A stretch of 64,000 nt of DNA from Diaphorobacter caeni. Lineage in GTDB: Bacteria; Pseudomonadota; Gammaproteobacteria; Burkholderiales; Burkholderiaceae_C. The position numbers were made by a program, and so were the translations under genes. Shown piece after piece: positions 24,837 through 33,286 of the stretch (positions within the stretch are counted from its first letter, which is position 1; every line of letters starts with the position of its first letter). The notes beneath the pieces are model-generated. The model made no database searches. It saw nothing but the letters and a program-made list of their open reading frames with translations, and was not told the origin of the DNA. The stretch is taken from assembly GCF_015354245.1 (NCBI RefSeq), contig NZ_JADKYZ010000002.1:310001-374000 (forward strand), given 5' to 3'.

Positions 24837-24873
24837 AAAAGCGCCAGACCCTTGCGGTTCTGGCGCTTTTTTA
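24837..24873. terminator. Bidirectional terminator between the TM2 gene and pit
   Basis: AAAAGCGCCAGA (24837-24848) pairs perfectly with TCTGGCGCTTTT (24859-24870) and is flanked by A and T runs. It serves two convergent transcripts. Confidence 0.85.
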
Positions 24874-24888
24874 TTCCAGCCATCAACT

Positions 24889-25902
24889 TCAGACGAACAG
24901 CTGCAGACTGATCCAGTAGGCGATGGCCGCGACGAAGGCACTGGCCGGGATCGTCAGAATCCACGCCCAGACGATGTTGCCCGCCACACCCCAGCGCACG
25001 GCGCTTGCGCGTTGCGTAGAACCAACGCCCACAATGGCGCCCGTGATGGTGTGGGTCGTGGAGACCGGAACGCCCATCGCGGTGGCGATGAACAGCGTCA
25101 GCGCGCCACCGGTTTCGGCGCAGAAGCCGCCGACGGGCTTGAGCTTGGTGATTTTCTGGCCCATGGTCTTGACGATGCGCCAGCCGCCGAACATCGTGCC
25201 CATGCCGATAGCCATGTAGCAGCTGATGATGGTCCACAGCGGTGGCGATGCATCGCCCGCCGAGGTGTAGCCGGTGGCGATCAGCATCATCCAGATGATG
25301 CCGATGGTCTTCTGCGCGTCGTTGCCGCCGTGGCCGAGGCTGTAGGCGCCGGCGGAGACCAGCTGCAGACGACGGAACCACTTGTCGACCTTGCTCGGAC
25401 GGCTGCGGCGGAAGGCCCAGGCGACGATCACCATCATGATGGAGCCGAGCAGAAAGCCGAGCAGCGGCGAGATGAAGATGAACGCGACGGTCTTGAGAAT
25501 GCCGCCCGCCACGAGCGCGCCGGCGCCGGACTTGGCGATCACCGAGCCGACGATGCCGCCGATCAGCGCGTGCGACGAGCTGCTGGGGATGCCGTAGTAC
25601 CAGGTGATCACGTTCCATGTGATGGCGCCGACCAAGGCGCCGAACACCACATGGGTGTCGACGATCCCCGGCTGGACGATGCCCTTGCCGACGGTCGCCG
25701 CCACGCTCAGGTGGAAAATGAAGATCGCGATGAAGTTGAAGAACGCCGCGAACACGACGGCCTGGGTTGGCTTGAGCACGCCCGTGGAGACCACGGTCGC
25801 AATGGAGTTGGCCGCGTCATGAAAGCCATTCATGAAGTCGAACAACAGGGCCAGCGCGACCAAGACGATCACGACCCATAGGGCTGCTTGTACTGTTTCC
25901 AT
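24889..25902 (-). CDS. pit: Low-affinity inorganic phosphate transporter (PiT family)
   Basis: Metal-phosphate/proton symporter in the inner membrane. The 337-residue protein has about ten helices and the two inverted PiT repeats: DFMNGFHDAANSIATVVSTGVL near the N-terminus and the second GHGGNDAQKTIGI in the middle, each followed by a P-S/T-rich loop (YGIPSSSSHALIGG and MGVPVSTTHTITGA). It lies 49 nt after a DUF47 gene on the same strand, the usual pairing for regulated PiT uptake. A PHO-box-like site precedes the pair. Confidence 0.92.
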   Translation of the reverse strand: METVQAALWVVIVLVALALLFDFMNGFHDAANSIATVVSTGVLKPTQAVVFAAFFNFIAIFIFHLSVAATVGKGIVQPGIVDTHVVFGALVGAITWNVITWYYGIPSSSSHALIGGIVGSVIAKSGAGALVAGGILKTVAFIFISPLLGFLLGSIMMVIVAWAFRRSRPSKVDKWFRRLQLVSAGAYSLGHGGNDAQKTIGIIWMMLIATGYTSAGDASPPLWTIISCYMAIGMGTMFGGWRIVKTMGQKITKLKPVGGFCAETGGALTLFIATAMGVPVSTTHTITGAIVGVGSTQRASAVRWGVAGNIVWAWILTIPASAFVAAIAYWISLQLFV

Positions 25903-25951
25903 GCTGATGAGGAGTTGATGCCGGAATTCGGGCGGGTTCGCCGAATCGGCT

Positions 25952-26599
25952 TCAGGAGTTCTCGAGGATCACACCCTCGATGAGATTGGCGACGTCTTCA
26001 CACTTGTCGGTGATCGTTTCGAGCAGCTCGTAGATCGCCTTGAGCTTGATGACTTCGCGCACATCGGGCTCTTCGCGGAACAGCTTGCTCATGGCGCTGC
26101 GCATCACGCGATCGGCATCGCCTTCGAGGCGGTCGATTTCTTCGCAAGTCTTGAGCGCTGCCTCGGCGACGGCCGGGTCGGCAATGCGCGACAGCAGCTT
26201 GACGGCGTCCTGCACGCGCTCGCAGCACTTGAGGCTCAGATCGGTGAGACGGGTGATTTCATCCGTCATGTGATGGACGTCGTACAGCGCCATGGTTTCG
26301 GCCGAATCCTGAATCAGGTCGGCGACATCGTCCATCGTGTTGATCAGCGAGTGGATCTGTTCGCGGTCGATGGGGGTGATGAAGGTCTTGTGCAGGGTGC
26401 GGTTGACTTCATGGGTCACGCGGTCAGCGGCGCGCTCGGCGTTGTCCACGTCCTGGTTGTACTTGTCGCGCAGATGCGGGTCGTTGTAATTGGCCACCAA
26501 CTGCGAGAACGCACGCGCTGCCTCGACGATGCGATCCGCATGCTGATTGAACATCTCGAAAAAATTGCCCTCCTGGGGCAACAGCTTTCCAAACAACAT
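25952..26599 (-). CDS. DUF47 family (PhoU-like) phosphate transport regulator
   Basis: Cytosolic all-helical PhoU-like protein of 215 residues, thought to control the partner PiT transporter. It starts MLFGKLLPQEGNFFEMFNQHADRI, and has the metal-binding type motifs DNAERAADRVTHEVNRTL and EIDRLEGDADRVMRSAMSKLF (E/DxxxD repeats), ending KCEDVANLIEGVILENS, the DUF47 C-terminal pattern. It is the first gene of a two-gene operon with pit. Function as a regulator is inferred from the family and the pairing. Confidence 0.88.
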   Translation of the reverse strand: MLFGKLLPQEGNFFEMFNQHADRIVEAARAFSQLVANYNDPHLRDKYNQDVDNAERAADRVTHEVNRTLHKTFITPIDREQIHSLINTMDDVADLIQDSAETMALYDVHHMTDEITRLTDLSLKCCERVQDAVKLLSRIADPAVAEAALKTCEEIDRLEGDADRVMRSAMSKLFREEPDVREVIKLKAIYELLETITDKCEDVANLIEGVILENS

Positions 26600-26629
26600 G
26601 CGAACTCCTGAGGCAGCCTTTGGTCACCA

Positions 26630-26657
26630 ATTGTAACAATTTGACAGTCCGGTGACA
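26630..26657 (-). promoter_or_regulatory. PHO-box-like promoter of the DUF47-pit operon
   Basis: On the minus strand two TGTCA half-sites occur with 11-bp spacing (plus-strand TGACA at 26642-26646 and 26653-26657), the repeat period of a PhoB box. They sit a few bases upstream of TACAAT (26635-26630), a reasonable -10 placed 30 nt before the DUF47 start, which is where PhoB-activated promoters carry the box in place of a -35. Confidence 0.5.
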
Positions 26658-26788
26658 TCTTCGTGAAAGATGGAAGTTTAACCGGGCAGGCCCCCGGCCT
26701 CTGACCCAAAAGACCAATATCCCTGCGTATCTATCTTGACATTGGGCAGCGCTCAACAGGTTTGGTGTTAGAAGAGCCCGTCATTTCC

Positions 26789-27151
26789 TTATGCACTGCG
26801 GAATATGAAGAACACGGCGCCGACCATGCAGAGCCCTGCCCAGAGATAGTCGAGCTTGAGCGGTTGCCCCATGTAGAACACCGCGAACGGCACGAAGACG
26901 GTGAGCGTGATGACTTCCTGCAGTATTTTGAGCTGACCGAGCGACATGGTGGTCGCTCCGATGCGGTTGGCGGGTACCTGCAGCAGATATTCGAACAGCG
27001 CGATCCCCCAGCTGATCAACGCCGCGATGTACCACGGCGAGGTGCTCAGGTTCTTCAGGTGCCCGTACCAGGCGAAGGTCATGAACACGTTGCTGGCCAG
27101 CAGCAACAGAATGGTTTGCAGGGGAATCGGGAGGGACTGGAGAAATTGCAT
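26789..27151 (-). CDS. DUF486 (DMT-type) small membrane protein
   Basis: A 120-residue membrane protein with four predicted helices. The sequence NVFMTFAWYGHLKN in helix 1-2 and the loop RIGATTMSLGQLKILQEVITLTVF are characteristic of DUF486 proteins, which belong to the drug/metabolite transporter superfamily and probably dimerise. Substrate and role are unknown. It lies alone between the phosphate module and the liv operon, on the minus strand. Confidence 0.83.
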   Translation of the reverse strand: MQFLQSLPIPLQTILLLLASNVFMTFAWYGHLKNLSTSPWYIAALISWGIALFEYLLQVPANRIGATTMSLGQLKILQEVITLTVFVPFAVFYMGQPLKLDYLWAGLCMVGAVFFIFRSA

Positions 27152-27288
27152 GATGCCGATGCTTCGCGCGTGGGAGGCTGCAATGTAGCGCAGGCCGCAG
27201 GTGCCCCGCGTCAGCCGACCCCCTGCCCTGCGGAAGGAGAGGGTGCGGCCAGCACGGCGCCGCCCGAATCACTGCCCTATTCGCTGCT

Positions 27289-28005
27289 TTATTCGCCGAG
27301 GTAGGCGGCGCGCACGCGCGGGTCGTGCAGCAGGGTCTCGCCCTCGCCCGTCATGGTGATGATGCCGGACTCCATCACATAGCCGCGATTGGCCATCTGC
27401 AGAGCGCGGCTGGCGTTCTGCTCCACCAACAGGATGGTGACGCCGAGCTTGTAGACGTCGCCGATCACCTCGAAGATCTTGTCCACCATGATGGGCGACA
27501 GTCCCATGGACGGCTCGTCGAGCAGCAGCACCTTGGGCCGGCTCATCAGCGCGCGGCCCATCGCGAGCATCTGCTGCTCGCCGCCGGACATGGTGCCGGC
27601 TAGCTGGTCCTTGCGTTCGCGCAGTCGCGGGAAGATGTTGAACATGCGCTCGATGTCGTCCTTGATGCCGGCCGCATCGTCGCGCGTGTAGGCACCCATC
27701 TGCAGGTTCTCGGTGATGGTCATGCGCGCGAACACGCCGCGGCCTTCGGGCACCATGACGAGGCCCTCACGCACCAGATCCCATGCGCCCTTGCCCTTGA
27801 TGCTCTTGCCGAGATACTGGATGTCGCCCTCGTTCATCGGCAGCAGGCCGGTGATGGCCTTCATCGTCGTCGTCTTGCCCGCGCCGTTGGAGCCGATGAG
27901 CGAGACCAGCTCGCCCTCGCGCACCTCCATGTCCACGCCCTTCACCGCCTGAATGCCACCATAGGCTACGCGCAGGCCGCTCACTTTCAACAGAATTTCG
28001 GCCAT
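27289..28005 (-). CDS. livF: Branched-chain amino acid ABC transporter, ATP-binding protein LivF
   Basis: One of two ATPases of the HAAT importer. From the ATG at 28005 (MAEILLKVSGLRVAYGG), preceded by GGAGG, it has 238 residues with Walker A GSNGAGKTT, the LivF motif MVPEGRGVFARMTITENL, signature MSGGEQQML and Walker B VLLLDEPSMGLSPIM. The short form and AYGGIQAV start separate it from LivG. It is the last gene of livH-livM-livG-livF, overlapping no neighbour but starting 2 nt before the livG stop ends. The binding protein gene is not in this window. Confidence 0.92.
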   Translation of the reverse strand: MAEILLKVSGLRVAYGGIQAVKGVDMEVREGELVSLIGSNGAGKTTTMKAITGLLPMNEGDIQYLGKSIKGKGAWDLVREGLVMVPEGRGVFARMTITENLQMGAYTRDDAAGIKDDIERMFNIFPRLRERKDQLAGTMSGGEQQMLAMGRALMSRPKVLLLDEPSMGLSPIMVDKIFEVIGDVYKLGVTILLVEQNASRALQMANRGYVMESGIITMTGEGETLLHDPRVRAAYLGE

Positions 28006-28007
28006 GC

Positions 28008-28799
28008 TCAATGTCCTCCGGTGCCCAGATAGGCCTCAATCACTTTTTCGTTCTTCTGCACTTCGGCAGGCGTGCCTTCGGCAATCTGCTTTCCGTAGTC
28101 GAGCACGGTCACGCGGTCGCACAGGCCCATCACCAGCTTCACGTCATGTTCGATCAGCAGGATGGTGCGGTTGTCGTTGCGGATGCGGTCGATGAGCTCG
28201 CGCAGCTGCACCTTCTCGGTCGCGTTCATGCCGGCGGCCGGTTCGTCGAGTGCAATGAGCTGCGGATCGGTGGCGAGCGCCCGCGCGATCTCGAGGCGTC
28301 GCTGGTCGCCGTAGGACAGCGTGCGCGCCTTGAATTCGGCATATTTGCCGATGCCCACATAGTCGAGCAGTTCCTGGGCGCGCGCGCGGATTTCCGCCTC
28401 CTCGCGCTTGAAGCCGGGCGTGCGGAACACCGCGCCGAACAGCCCCGAATGCGTGCGGATGTGCCGCCCGACCATCACGTTCTCGAGCGCCGTCATCTCG
28501 GCGAACAGCCGGATGTTCTGGAAGGTGCGCGCGATGCCGGTCTTGGCGACCAGATGCACGGCCGTGGGCTCGTAAGTCTGGCCCGCGAGCGAGAAGCTGC
28601 CCGCGTCGGGCGTGTAGAGGCCGGTGATGACGTTGAAGAACGTGGTCTTGCCCGCGCCGTTGGGGCCGATCAGACCGTAGATCTGTCCGCGCCGGATGGT
28701 GATGCCCACTTCGGAGAGGGCCTGCAGTCCGCCAAATCGCTTGGACACACCGGCCACCTTGAGCACCACATCGGATGATGTTTCTGCCGTTTCTGCCAT
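28008..28799 (-). CDS. livG: Branched-chain amino acid ABC transporter, ATP-binding protein LivG
   Basis: Second ATPase of the same importer, 263 residues. It has Walker A GPNGAGKTT, the LivG-type GIARTFQNIRLFAEMTALENVMVG, signature LSYGDQRRLE and Walker B LIALDEPAAGMNATE, with the C-terminal IAEGTPAEVQKNEKVIEAYLG that is shared by LivG proteins. It starts 51 nt after livM and ends just before livF. Confidence 0.93.
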   Translation of the reverse strand: MAETAETSSDVVLKVAGVSKRFGGLQALSEVGITIRRGQIYGLIGPNGAGKTTFFNVITGLYTPDAGSFSLAGQTYEPTAVHLVAKTGIARTFQNIRLFAEMTALENVMVGRHIRTHSGLFGAVFRTPGFKREEAEIRARAQELLDYVGIGKYAEFKARTLSYGDQRRLEIARALATDPQLIALDEPAAGMNATEKVQLRELIDRIRNDNRTILLIEHDVKLVMGLCDRVTVLDYGKQIAEGTPAEVQKNEKVIEAYLGTGGH

Positions 28800-28850
28800 A
28801 TCGTTGCTCTGTTGATTCTGTGAAGTTTCGTAGCTGTTCCGAGGGCTGGC

Positions 28851-29933
28851 TCAGGTCTTCTGGGGAAGACTCTTGCCATGCTCCGGAGAAGGCCACAGAC
28901 CGCGCGGACGCAGCAGCATGATGACGATCATCGCCAAGGCGATCAGCAGTTGGCGCAGGATGGAGGCGTCCAGACGTCCGCCGGTCAGGTCCTGCAGCGG
29001 ACCTGCCACATAGCGCAGCACTTCGGGCAGCGCGGACAGCAGCACCGCGCCCAGAATCACGCCGGGAATATGGCCGATGCCGCCCAGCACCACCATCGCG
29101 ACGATCATCACCGACTCCATCAGGCTGAAGGATTCTGGCGACACGAAGCCCTGGAAGGCCGCGAACATCGCGCCCGACACGCCGCCGAACGAGGCGCCCA
29201 TGCCGAAGGCCAGCAGCTTCATGTTGCGGGTGTTGATGCCCATGGCCTTGGCGGCGATTTCGTCCTCGCGGATCGCCATCCAGGCGCGGCCGATGCGCGA
29301 GTCCTGCAGGCGGTAGCAGACGATGATGGTCACGATGACCAGCGCAAGGAACAGGTAGTAGTAGAGCGTCACCGAGCTGATGTCGAATCCGAAGATTTCC
29401 TGCCGCTTGCCGAGGTTGAGTCCGAAGACCTTGACCGAGTCGATCTCGCCGAGGCCCTTGGGTCCGTTGGTCACGTTGACCGGGTGATCGAGGTTGTTCA
29501 GGAAAATGCGGATGATCTCGCCGAAGCCCAGCGTCACGATGGCCAGATAGTCACCGCGCAGCTTGAGCACCGGTATGCCGAGCAGCACCCCCGTACAGGC
29601 CGCGAGCAGCAGCGCGAGCGGAATCACCATCCATAGCGACAGGTGCACGCCGTTCGGGAACTGCGCGGCGAACCACGCGAAGTTCTCGCTCAGGTGCGGC
29701 GAGGCCAGCAGGCCGAACATGTAGGCACCGACCGCGTAGAAGGCCACGTAGCCGAGGTCCAGCAGACCGGCATAGCCCACCACGATGTTGAGGCCCAGCG
29801 CCAGCATCACGTAGAGCAGCGCCAGATCGGCGATGCGCACCCAGGCGTTGCCGAAGTATTGAAGAATCAGCGGCAGCACCAGCAGCGCAATGCCGCCCAG
29901 CACCCAGTTGATGGTCTTGTTGTTCTTGCTCAT
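28851..29933 (-). CDS. livM: Branched-chain amino acid ABC transporter, permease LivM
   Basis: Inner-membrane permease of 360 residues from the ATG at 29933 (MSKNNKTINWVLGG), preceded by GAAGGAAG. About nine hydrophobic helices are seen, with the LivM motif YAGLLDLGYVAFYAVGAY near residue 55 and the coupling loop RAWMAIREDEIAAKAMGINTRNMKL near residue 220. The in-frame GTG at 29972 overlaps livH and is less likely. It pairs with LivH as a heterodimer. Confidence 0.92.
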   Translation of the reverse strand: MSKNNKTINWVLGGIALLVLPLILQYFGNAWVRIADLALLYVMLALGLNIVVGYAGLLDLGYVAFYAVGAYMFGLLASPHLSENFAWFAAQFPNGVHLSLWMVIPLALLLAACTGVLLGIPVLKLRGDYLAIVTLGFGEIIRIFLNNLDHPVNVTNGPKGLGEIDSVKVFGLNLGKRQEIFGFDISSVTLYYYLFLALVIVTIIVCYRLQDSRIGRAWMAIREDEIAAKAMGINTRNMKLLAFGMGASFGGVSGAMFAAFQGFVSPESFSLMESVMIVAMVVLGGIGHIPGVILGAVLLSALPEVLRYVAGPLQDLTGGRLDASILRQLLIALAMIVIMLLRPRGLWPSPEHGKSLPQKT

Positions 29934-29946
29934 GGTCGTGCTTCCT

Positions 29947-30876
29947 TCAGGCGCGGTCCGCCACGCGTTCACCCAGCAGCCCCGAAGGACGCAGCGTGAG
30001 CACGATGATCAGCACGATGAACGCGAAGATGTCGGCGTAGTTGCTGCCCAGCAGACCGCCGGTCAGCTTGCCGAGGTAGCCCGACCCGATGGCTTCGATC
30101 AGCCCCAGCAGCAGGCCGCCGACCACCGCACCGGCCAGATTGCCGATGCCGCCGAACACGGCTGCGGTGAAGGCCTTGAGGCCCGGCAGAAAGCCCATCG
30201 CGTGCTGGGCCGTGCCGTAGTTCGATGCGTACATGATGCCGGCGATGGCCGCCAGAATCGCGCCGATGATGAAGGTCGCCGAGATCACCATGTCGGGCTT
30301 CACGCCCATCAGCGCGGCCACCTTGGGGTTCTCCGCCGTGGCGCGCATCGCTCGGCCGAGCTTGGTGTAGTTCACCAGGTAGACCATGGCCGCGAGCGCG
30401 ACGACGGTGGTCACCAGGATCAGGATCTGCGTGGGCGTGATCACCGCGCCACCGATGTGGTACGGGTCGGAGGACAGCAGGGTCGGATAGGGTTTGTAGT
30501 TGGGCTTCCAGAGGATCATCGCGATCGTCTGCAGCAGGATGGACATGCCGATGGCCGTGATCAGCGGAGCCAGTCGGGGGCTGCCGCGCAGCCGCTTGTA
30601 GGCCACTTTTTCGATGGTGAAATTCAGAGCCGCCGCGACGATGCAGGCGATGATCGTGGCGATCAGCAGAATGACCCAGCCCGGTGCGCCGGGCATCGAC
30701 TCCTGCATCATGCCGATGATGCTCCAACTGGTGAGCGCTCCTATCATGAGCACTTCGCCGTGCGCGAAATTGATCAACTGAATAATGCCGTACACCATCG
30801 TGTAGCCAAGGGCTATGAGGGCGTACATGCTGCCGAGAACCAGACCGTTGATGATCTGCTGCAGCAAAATGTCCAT
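29947..30876 (-). CDS. livH: Branched-chain amino acid ABC transporter, permease LivH
   Basis: First permease of the liv operon, 309 residues from the ATG at 30876 (MDILLQQIINGLVLGS), with GAAGGA 8 nt upstream. It shows the LivH N-terminus LGSMYALIALGYTMVYGIIQLINFAHGE split over residues 13-40 and the coupling loop LGRAMRATAENPKVAALMGV. Eight or so helices are expected. A minus-strand terminator lies about 85 nt upstream of its start, so its promoter is either between the two or reads through the hairpin. Confidence 0.92.
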   Translation of the reverse strand: MDILLQQIINGLVLGSMYALIALGYTMVYGIIQLINFAHGEVLMIGALTSWSIIGMMQESMPGAPGWVILLIATIIACIVAAALNFTIEKVAYKRLRGSPRLAPLITAIGMSILLQTIAMILWKPNYKPYPTLLSSDPYHIGGAVITPTQILILVTTVVALAAMVYLVNYTKLGRAMRATAENPKVAALMGVKPDMVISATFIIGAILAAIAGIMYASNYGTAQHAMGFLPGLKAFTAAVFGGIGNLAGAVVGGLLLGLIEAIGSGYLGKLTGGLLGSNYADIFAFIVLIIVLTLRPSGLLGERVADRA

Positions 30877-30959
30877 AAAGAAAATCCTTCGCGTTTGATG
30901 GGCGCGGACCACACCTGCCGACAGTCGAACCAGCCTCAGCCGCAGCCCCGAAGCGCTAC

Positions 30960-30996
30960 TAGCAAAAAACCCGCCAGCCTTTTTGCCTGTGCGGGT
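30960..30996 (-). terminator. Minus-strand intrinsic terminator between rarA and livH
   Basis: On the minus strand ACCCGC and GCGGGT form a stem (extended by CAG/CTG with a bulged A) followed by TTTTTT. It lies about 190 nt after the rarA stop and about 85 nt before livH. It may simply end rarA transcription, or act in the liv 5' leader; a TAATAAT -10-like box on the minus strand at 31103-31097 lies upstream of it. No leader peptide rich in Leu, Ile or Val codons is seen. Confidence 0.6.
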
Positions 30997-31185
30997 TCAT
31001 GTGAATGAATCGATACCAGCGAAATGCAACCGGCCCCTGACGTTTCTGCCGGGATCTTGTCCCGACGCCTGCGCCACGTTAGCCAATGGATTTCATTATT
31101 AAGACAAGCTCAAATCTCTCCACATAGGGAACACGCGAATTGCGCAACATTCGGCACCGAAATGGAACGCATCTGAACTGCCGTT

Positions 31186-32490
31186 CTATTTTTCTTGCTG
31201 CGCCGCAGCATTGCGTGCCTGCAGCTCGTCGAGCTTCTGTCCGATCTTGATTTCGAGCCCGCGCGGCACCGGGCGGTAAAAGCCCGGCGGCTCCATGCCG
31301 TCCGGCAGGTAGTTCTCACCCGCCGCGAACCCGCCCTCCTCGTCGTGCGCATAGCGGTAATTCTTGCCGTAGTCGAGCTCCTTCATGAGCTTGGTCGGCG
31401 CATTGCGCAGATGCATGGGCACGGGTCTGGTGCCGTCCTGCTTCACGAACGCGCGCGCCTCGTTGTAGGCCTTGTAGACGGCGTTCGACTTGGGCGCGAT
31501 CGCCAGATAGACGACACACTCGGCCAATGCCAGCTCGCCTTCGGGCGAGCCGAGTCGCTCATACACTTCGGTGGCGTCCAGCGCCAGACGCAGCGCGCGC
31601 GGATCTGCAAGGCCGATGTCCTCGCTCGCCATGCGCACCAGACGGCGCGCCATGTAGCGCGGGTCCGCACCACCATCGAGCATGCGGACCAGCCAATACA
31701 GTGCGGCATCGGGGTCGGAGCCGCGCACCGATTTGTGCAGCGCGCTGATGGTGTCGTAGAACTGCTCGCCGCCCTTGTCGTAGCGGCGCATGCGTTCGCC
31801 GAGCACCTTGAGCAGCCATTCGTCGGTGATGGCCGCCACACCCGCCTGCTTGGCCGTGACGGACAGCGTCTCCAGCGTGTTGAGCAGGCGGCGCGCATCG
31901 CCATCGGCGTAGGAAATCAGCCGGTCGAGCGCGGTCGCCTCGATCTCCGGAATCGCGCCTAGCGCCTGCGCCTTGGCGACGATCTGCTTGAGATCGTCCT
32001 CGGACAGCGACTGCAGCACATAGACCGCCGCCCGCGACAGCAGCGCGGAGTTCACCTCGAACGAAGGGTTCTCGGTGGTCGCACCGACGAACGTGAACAG
32101 GCCGCTTTCCACGTGCGGCAAAAAAGCGTCCTGCTGGCTCTTGTTGAAACGGTGCACCTCGTCGACGAACACGATGGTGCGCTGCTGCATCAGTCCGTCG
32201 CGCGCGGACTGCGCCTGCTCGACGGCCTCGCGGATGTCCTTGACGCCGCCCAGCACCGCGCTGATCGAGATGAACTGCGCGTCAAAGGCCTGCGCCATCA
32301 GCCTCGCAATCGTGGTCTTGCCGACGCCCGGCGGACCCCAGAGGATGCAGCTGTGCGGCTGACCCGACTCGAACGCGAGCCGAAGCGGCATGCCCTCCCC
32401 AAGCACATGCTGCTGGCCGATCACCTCACCCAGCGTGTGCGGGCGAAGGCGTTCGGCGAGGGGTTGATGAGCGGAAGAATTCGGATTCAC
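31186..32490 (-). CDS. rarA: Replication-associated recombination protein RarA (MgsA)
   Basis: AAA+ ATPase related to clamp loaders that acts at stalled forks. The 434-residue protein starts with the family [21 protein letters not shown], then Walker [11 protein letters not shown], Walker [21 protein letters not shown], sensor 1 [14 protein letters not shown], and the C-terminal tetramer region [23 protein letters not shown]. These give a clear RarA call. It lies downstream of lolA and ftsK on the same strand, as in many proteobacteria. Confidence 0.95.
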   Translation of the reverse strand: MNPNSSAHQPLAERLRPHTLGEVIGQQHVLGEGMPLRLAFESGQPHSCILWGPPGVGKTTIARLMAQAFDAQFISISAVLGGVKDIREAVEQAQSARDGLMQQRTIVFVDEVHRFNKSQQDAFLPHVESGLFTFVGATTENPSFEVNSALLSRAAVYVLQSLSEDDLKQIVAKAQALGAIPEIEATALDRLISYADGDARRLLNTLETLSVTAKQAGVAAITDEWLLKVLGERMRRYDKGGEQFYDTISALHKSVRGSDPDAALYWLVRMLDGGADPRYMARRLVRMASEDIGLADPRALRLALDATEVYERLGSPEGELALAECVVYLAIAPKSNAVYKAYNEARAFVKQDGTRPVPMHLRNAPTKLMKELDYGKNYRYAHDEEGGFAAGENYLPDGMEPPGFYRPVPRGLEIKIGQKLDELQARNAAAQQEK

Positions 32491-32551
32491 GGGCAGGCAC
32501 GGCGACGATGGATGAGAGCCTGATCGTAACCGCGCCAGCCGCCGGCGCGGT

Positions 32552-33193
32552 TTACTGCTTCACCACATCCGCATTGGCGGGTGGCTTGAATTGAAAGGTC
32601 GCGGGCGAGACCTGTGCATTGACCTGCATGTTGGTGAAGGTCAGCACCGAACGCTGACCGAAGCTGTCGACGATGTCGAGCGTGGCCAGCGTGTCTCCGG
32701 CAAAACCGACGCGCACGGACTTGATCTGCCCGTCCTTGGCCTTGGGCTCGGCCAGCACCCATTGCTGCCCCCCCTGCTCGGGCGCGGACGTCAGATTGAA
32801 ATCGGCCTTGAGCGCCGACAGATCGGGCGCGCTCGCGAGCAGTGCGGCCGGTGTGCTGCCCAGCGCCTGCGACTGCGCGCGCTGGGTGACCTGGTTGAGG
32901 TCCACGTCGTAGAGCCACAGCGTCTTGCCATCGGCGACGATGGTCTGCTCGAAGGGGCGCTTGTAGTCAAAGCGGAAATTGCCGGGGCGCTGAAACTCGA
33001 AGCTGCCGCTCGACGTCTTCACCTTCGGCGCCTGCCCGTCCTTGCCCGGCGAGGTGACGGTCTGCGAGAAGTCCGCGCGACCGGTCTTCGCGCCCTTCAT
33101 GAAGCCCTCAAGGCTCTGCAGGCCGTCGGCGCTGGCGACCTGCGCGCAGGCTGCCAGCAAAAATGTCGTGATCAAACGCTTGGTCATCATCAT
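32552..33193 (-). CDS. lolA: Outer-membrane lipoprotein carrier protein LolA
   Basis: Periplasmic chaperone that takes lipoproteins from LolCDE to LolB. The 213-residue product has a signal peptide (MMMTKRLITTFLLAACAQVA, then SADG) and a LolA fold with GRADFSQTVTSP, the SSGSFEFQRPGNFRFDYKRPFEQ motif, DGKTLWLYDVDLNQVTQRA and a C-terminal FQFKPPANADVV. It lies between ftsK and rarA on the same strand, a conserved order. The exact Met of the MMM start is uncertain. Confidence 0.94.
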   Translation of the reverse strand: MMMTKRLITTFLLAACAQVASADGLQSLEGFMKGAKTGRADFSQTVTSPGKDGQAPKVKTSSGSFEFQRPGNFRFDYKRPFEQTIVADGKTLWLYDVDLNQVTQRAQSQALGSTPAALLASAPDLSALKADFNLTSAPEQGGQQWVLAEPKAKDGQIKSVRVGFAGDTLATLDIVDSFGQRSVLTFTNMQVNAQVSPATFQFKPPANADVVKQ

Positions 33194-33286
33194 TGATTGA
33201 AACTCCTAGAGGCGCGCGGCGCATGAGTCGCGTGATTGCCGTTGGAGTCTTCCGACCTTCAGAGGTTCAATCACCCACTCGCGCGT

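Noticed and set aside
30970-31185. Leader-peptide attenuator for livH
   Set aside because: A terminator is present, but no short frame with runs of Leu, Ile or Val codons precedes it.
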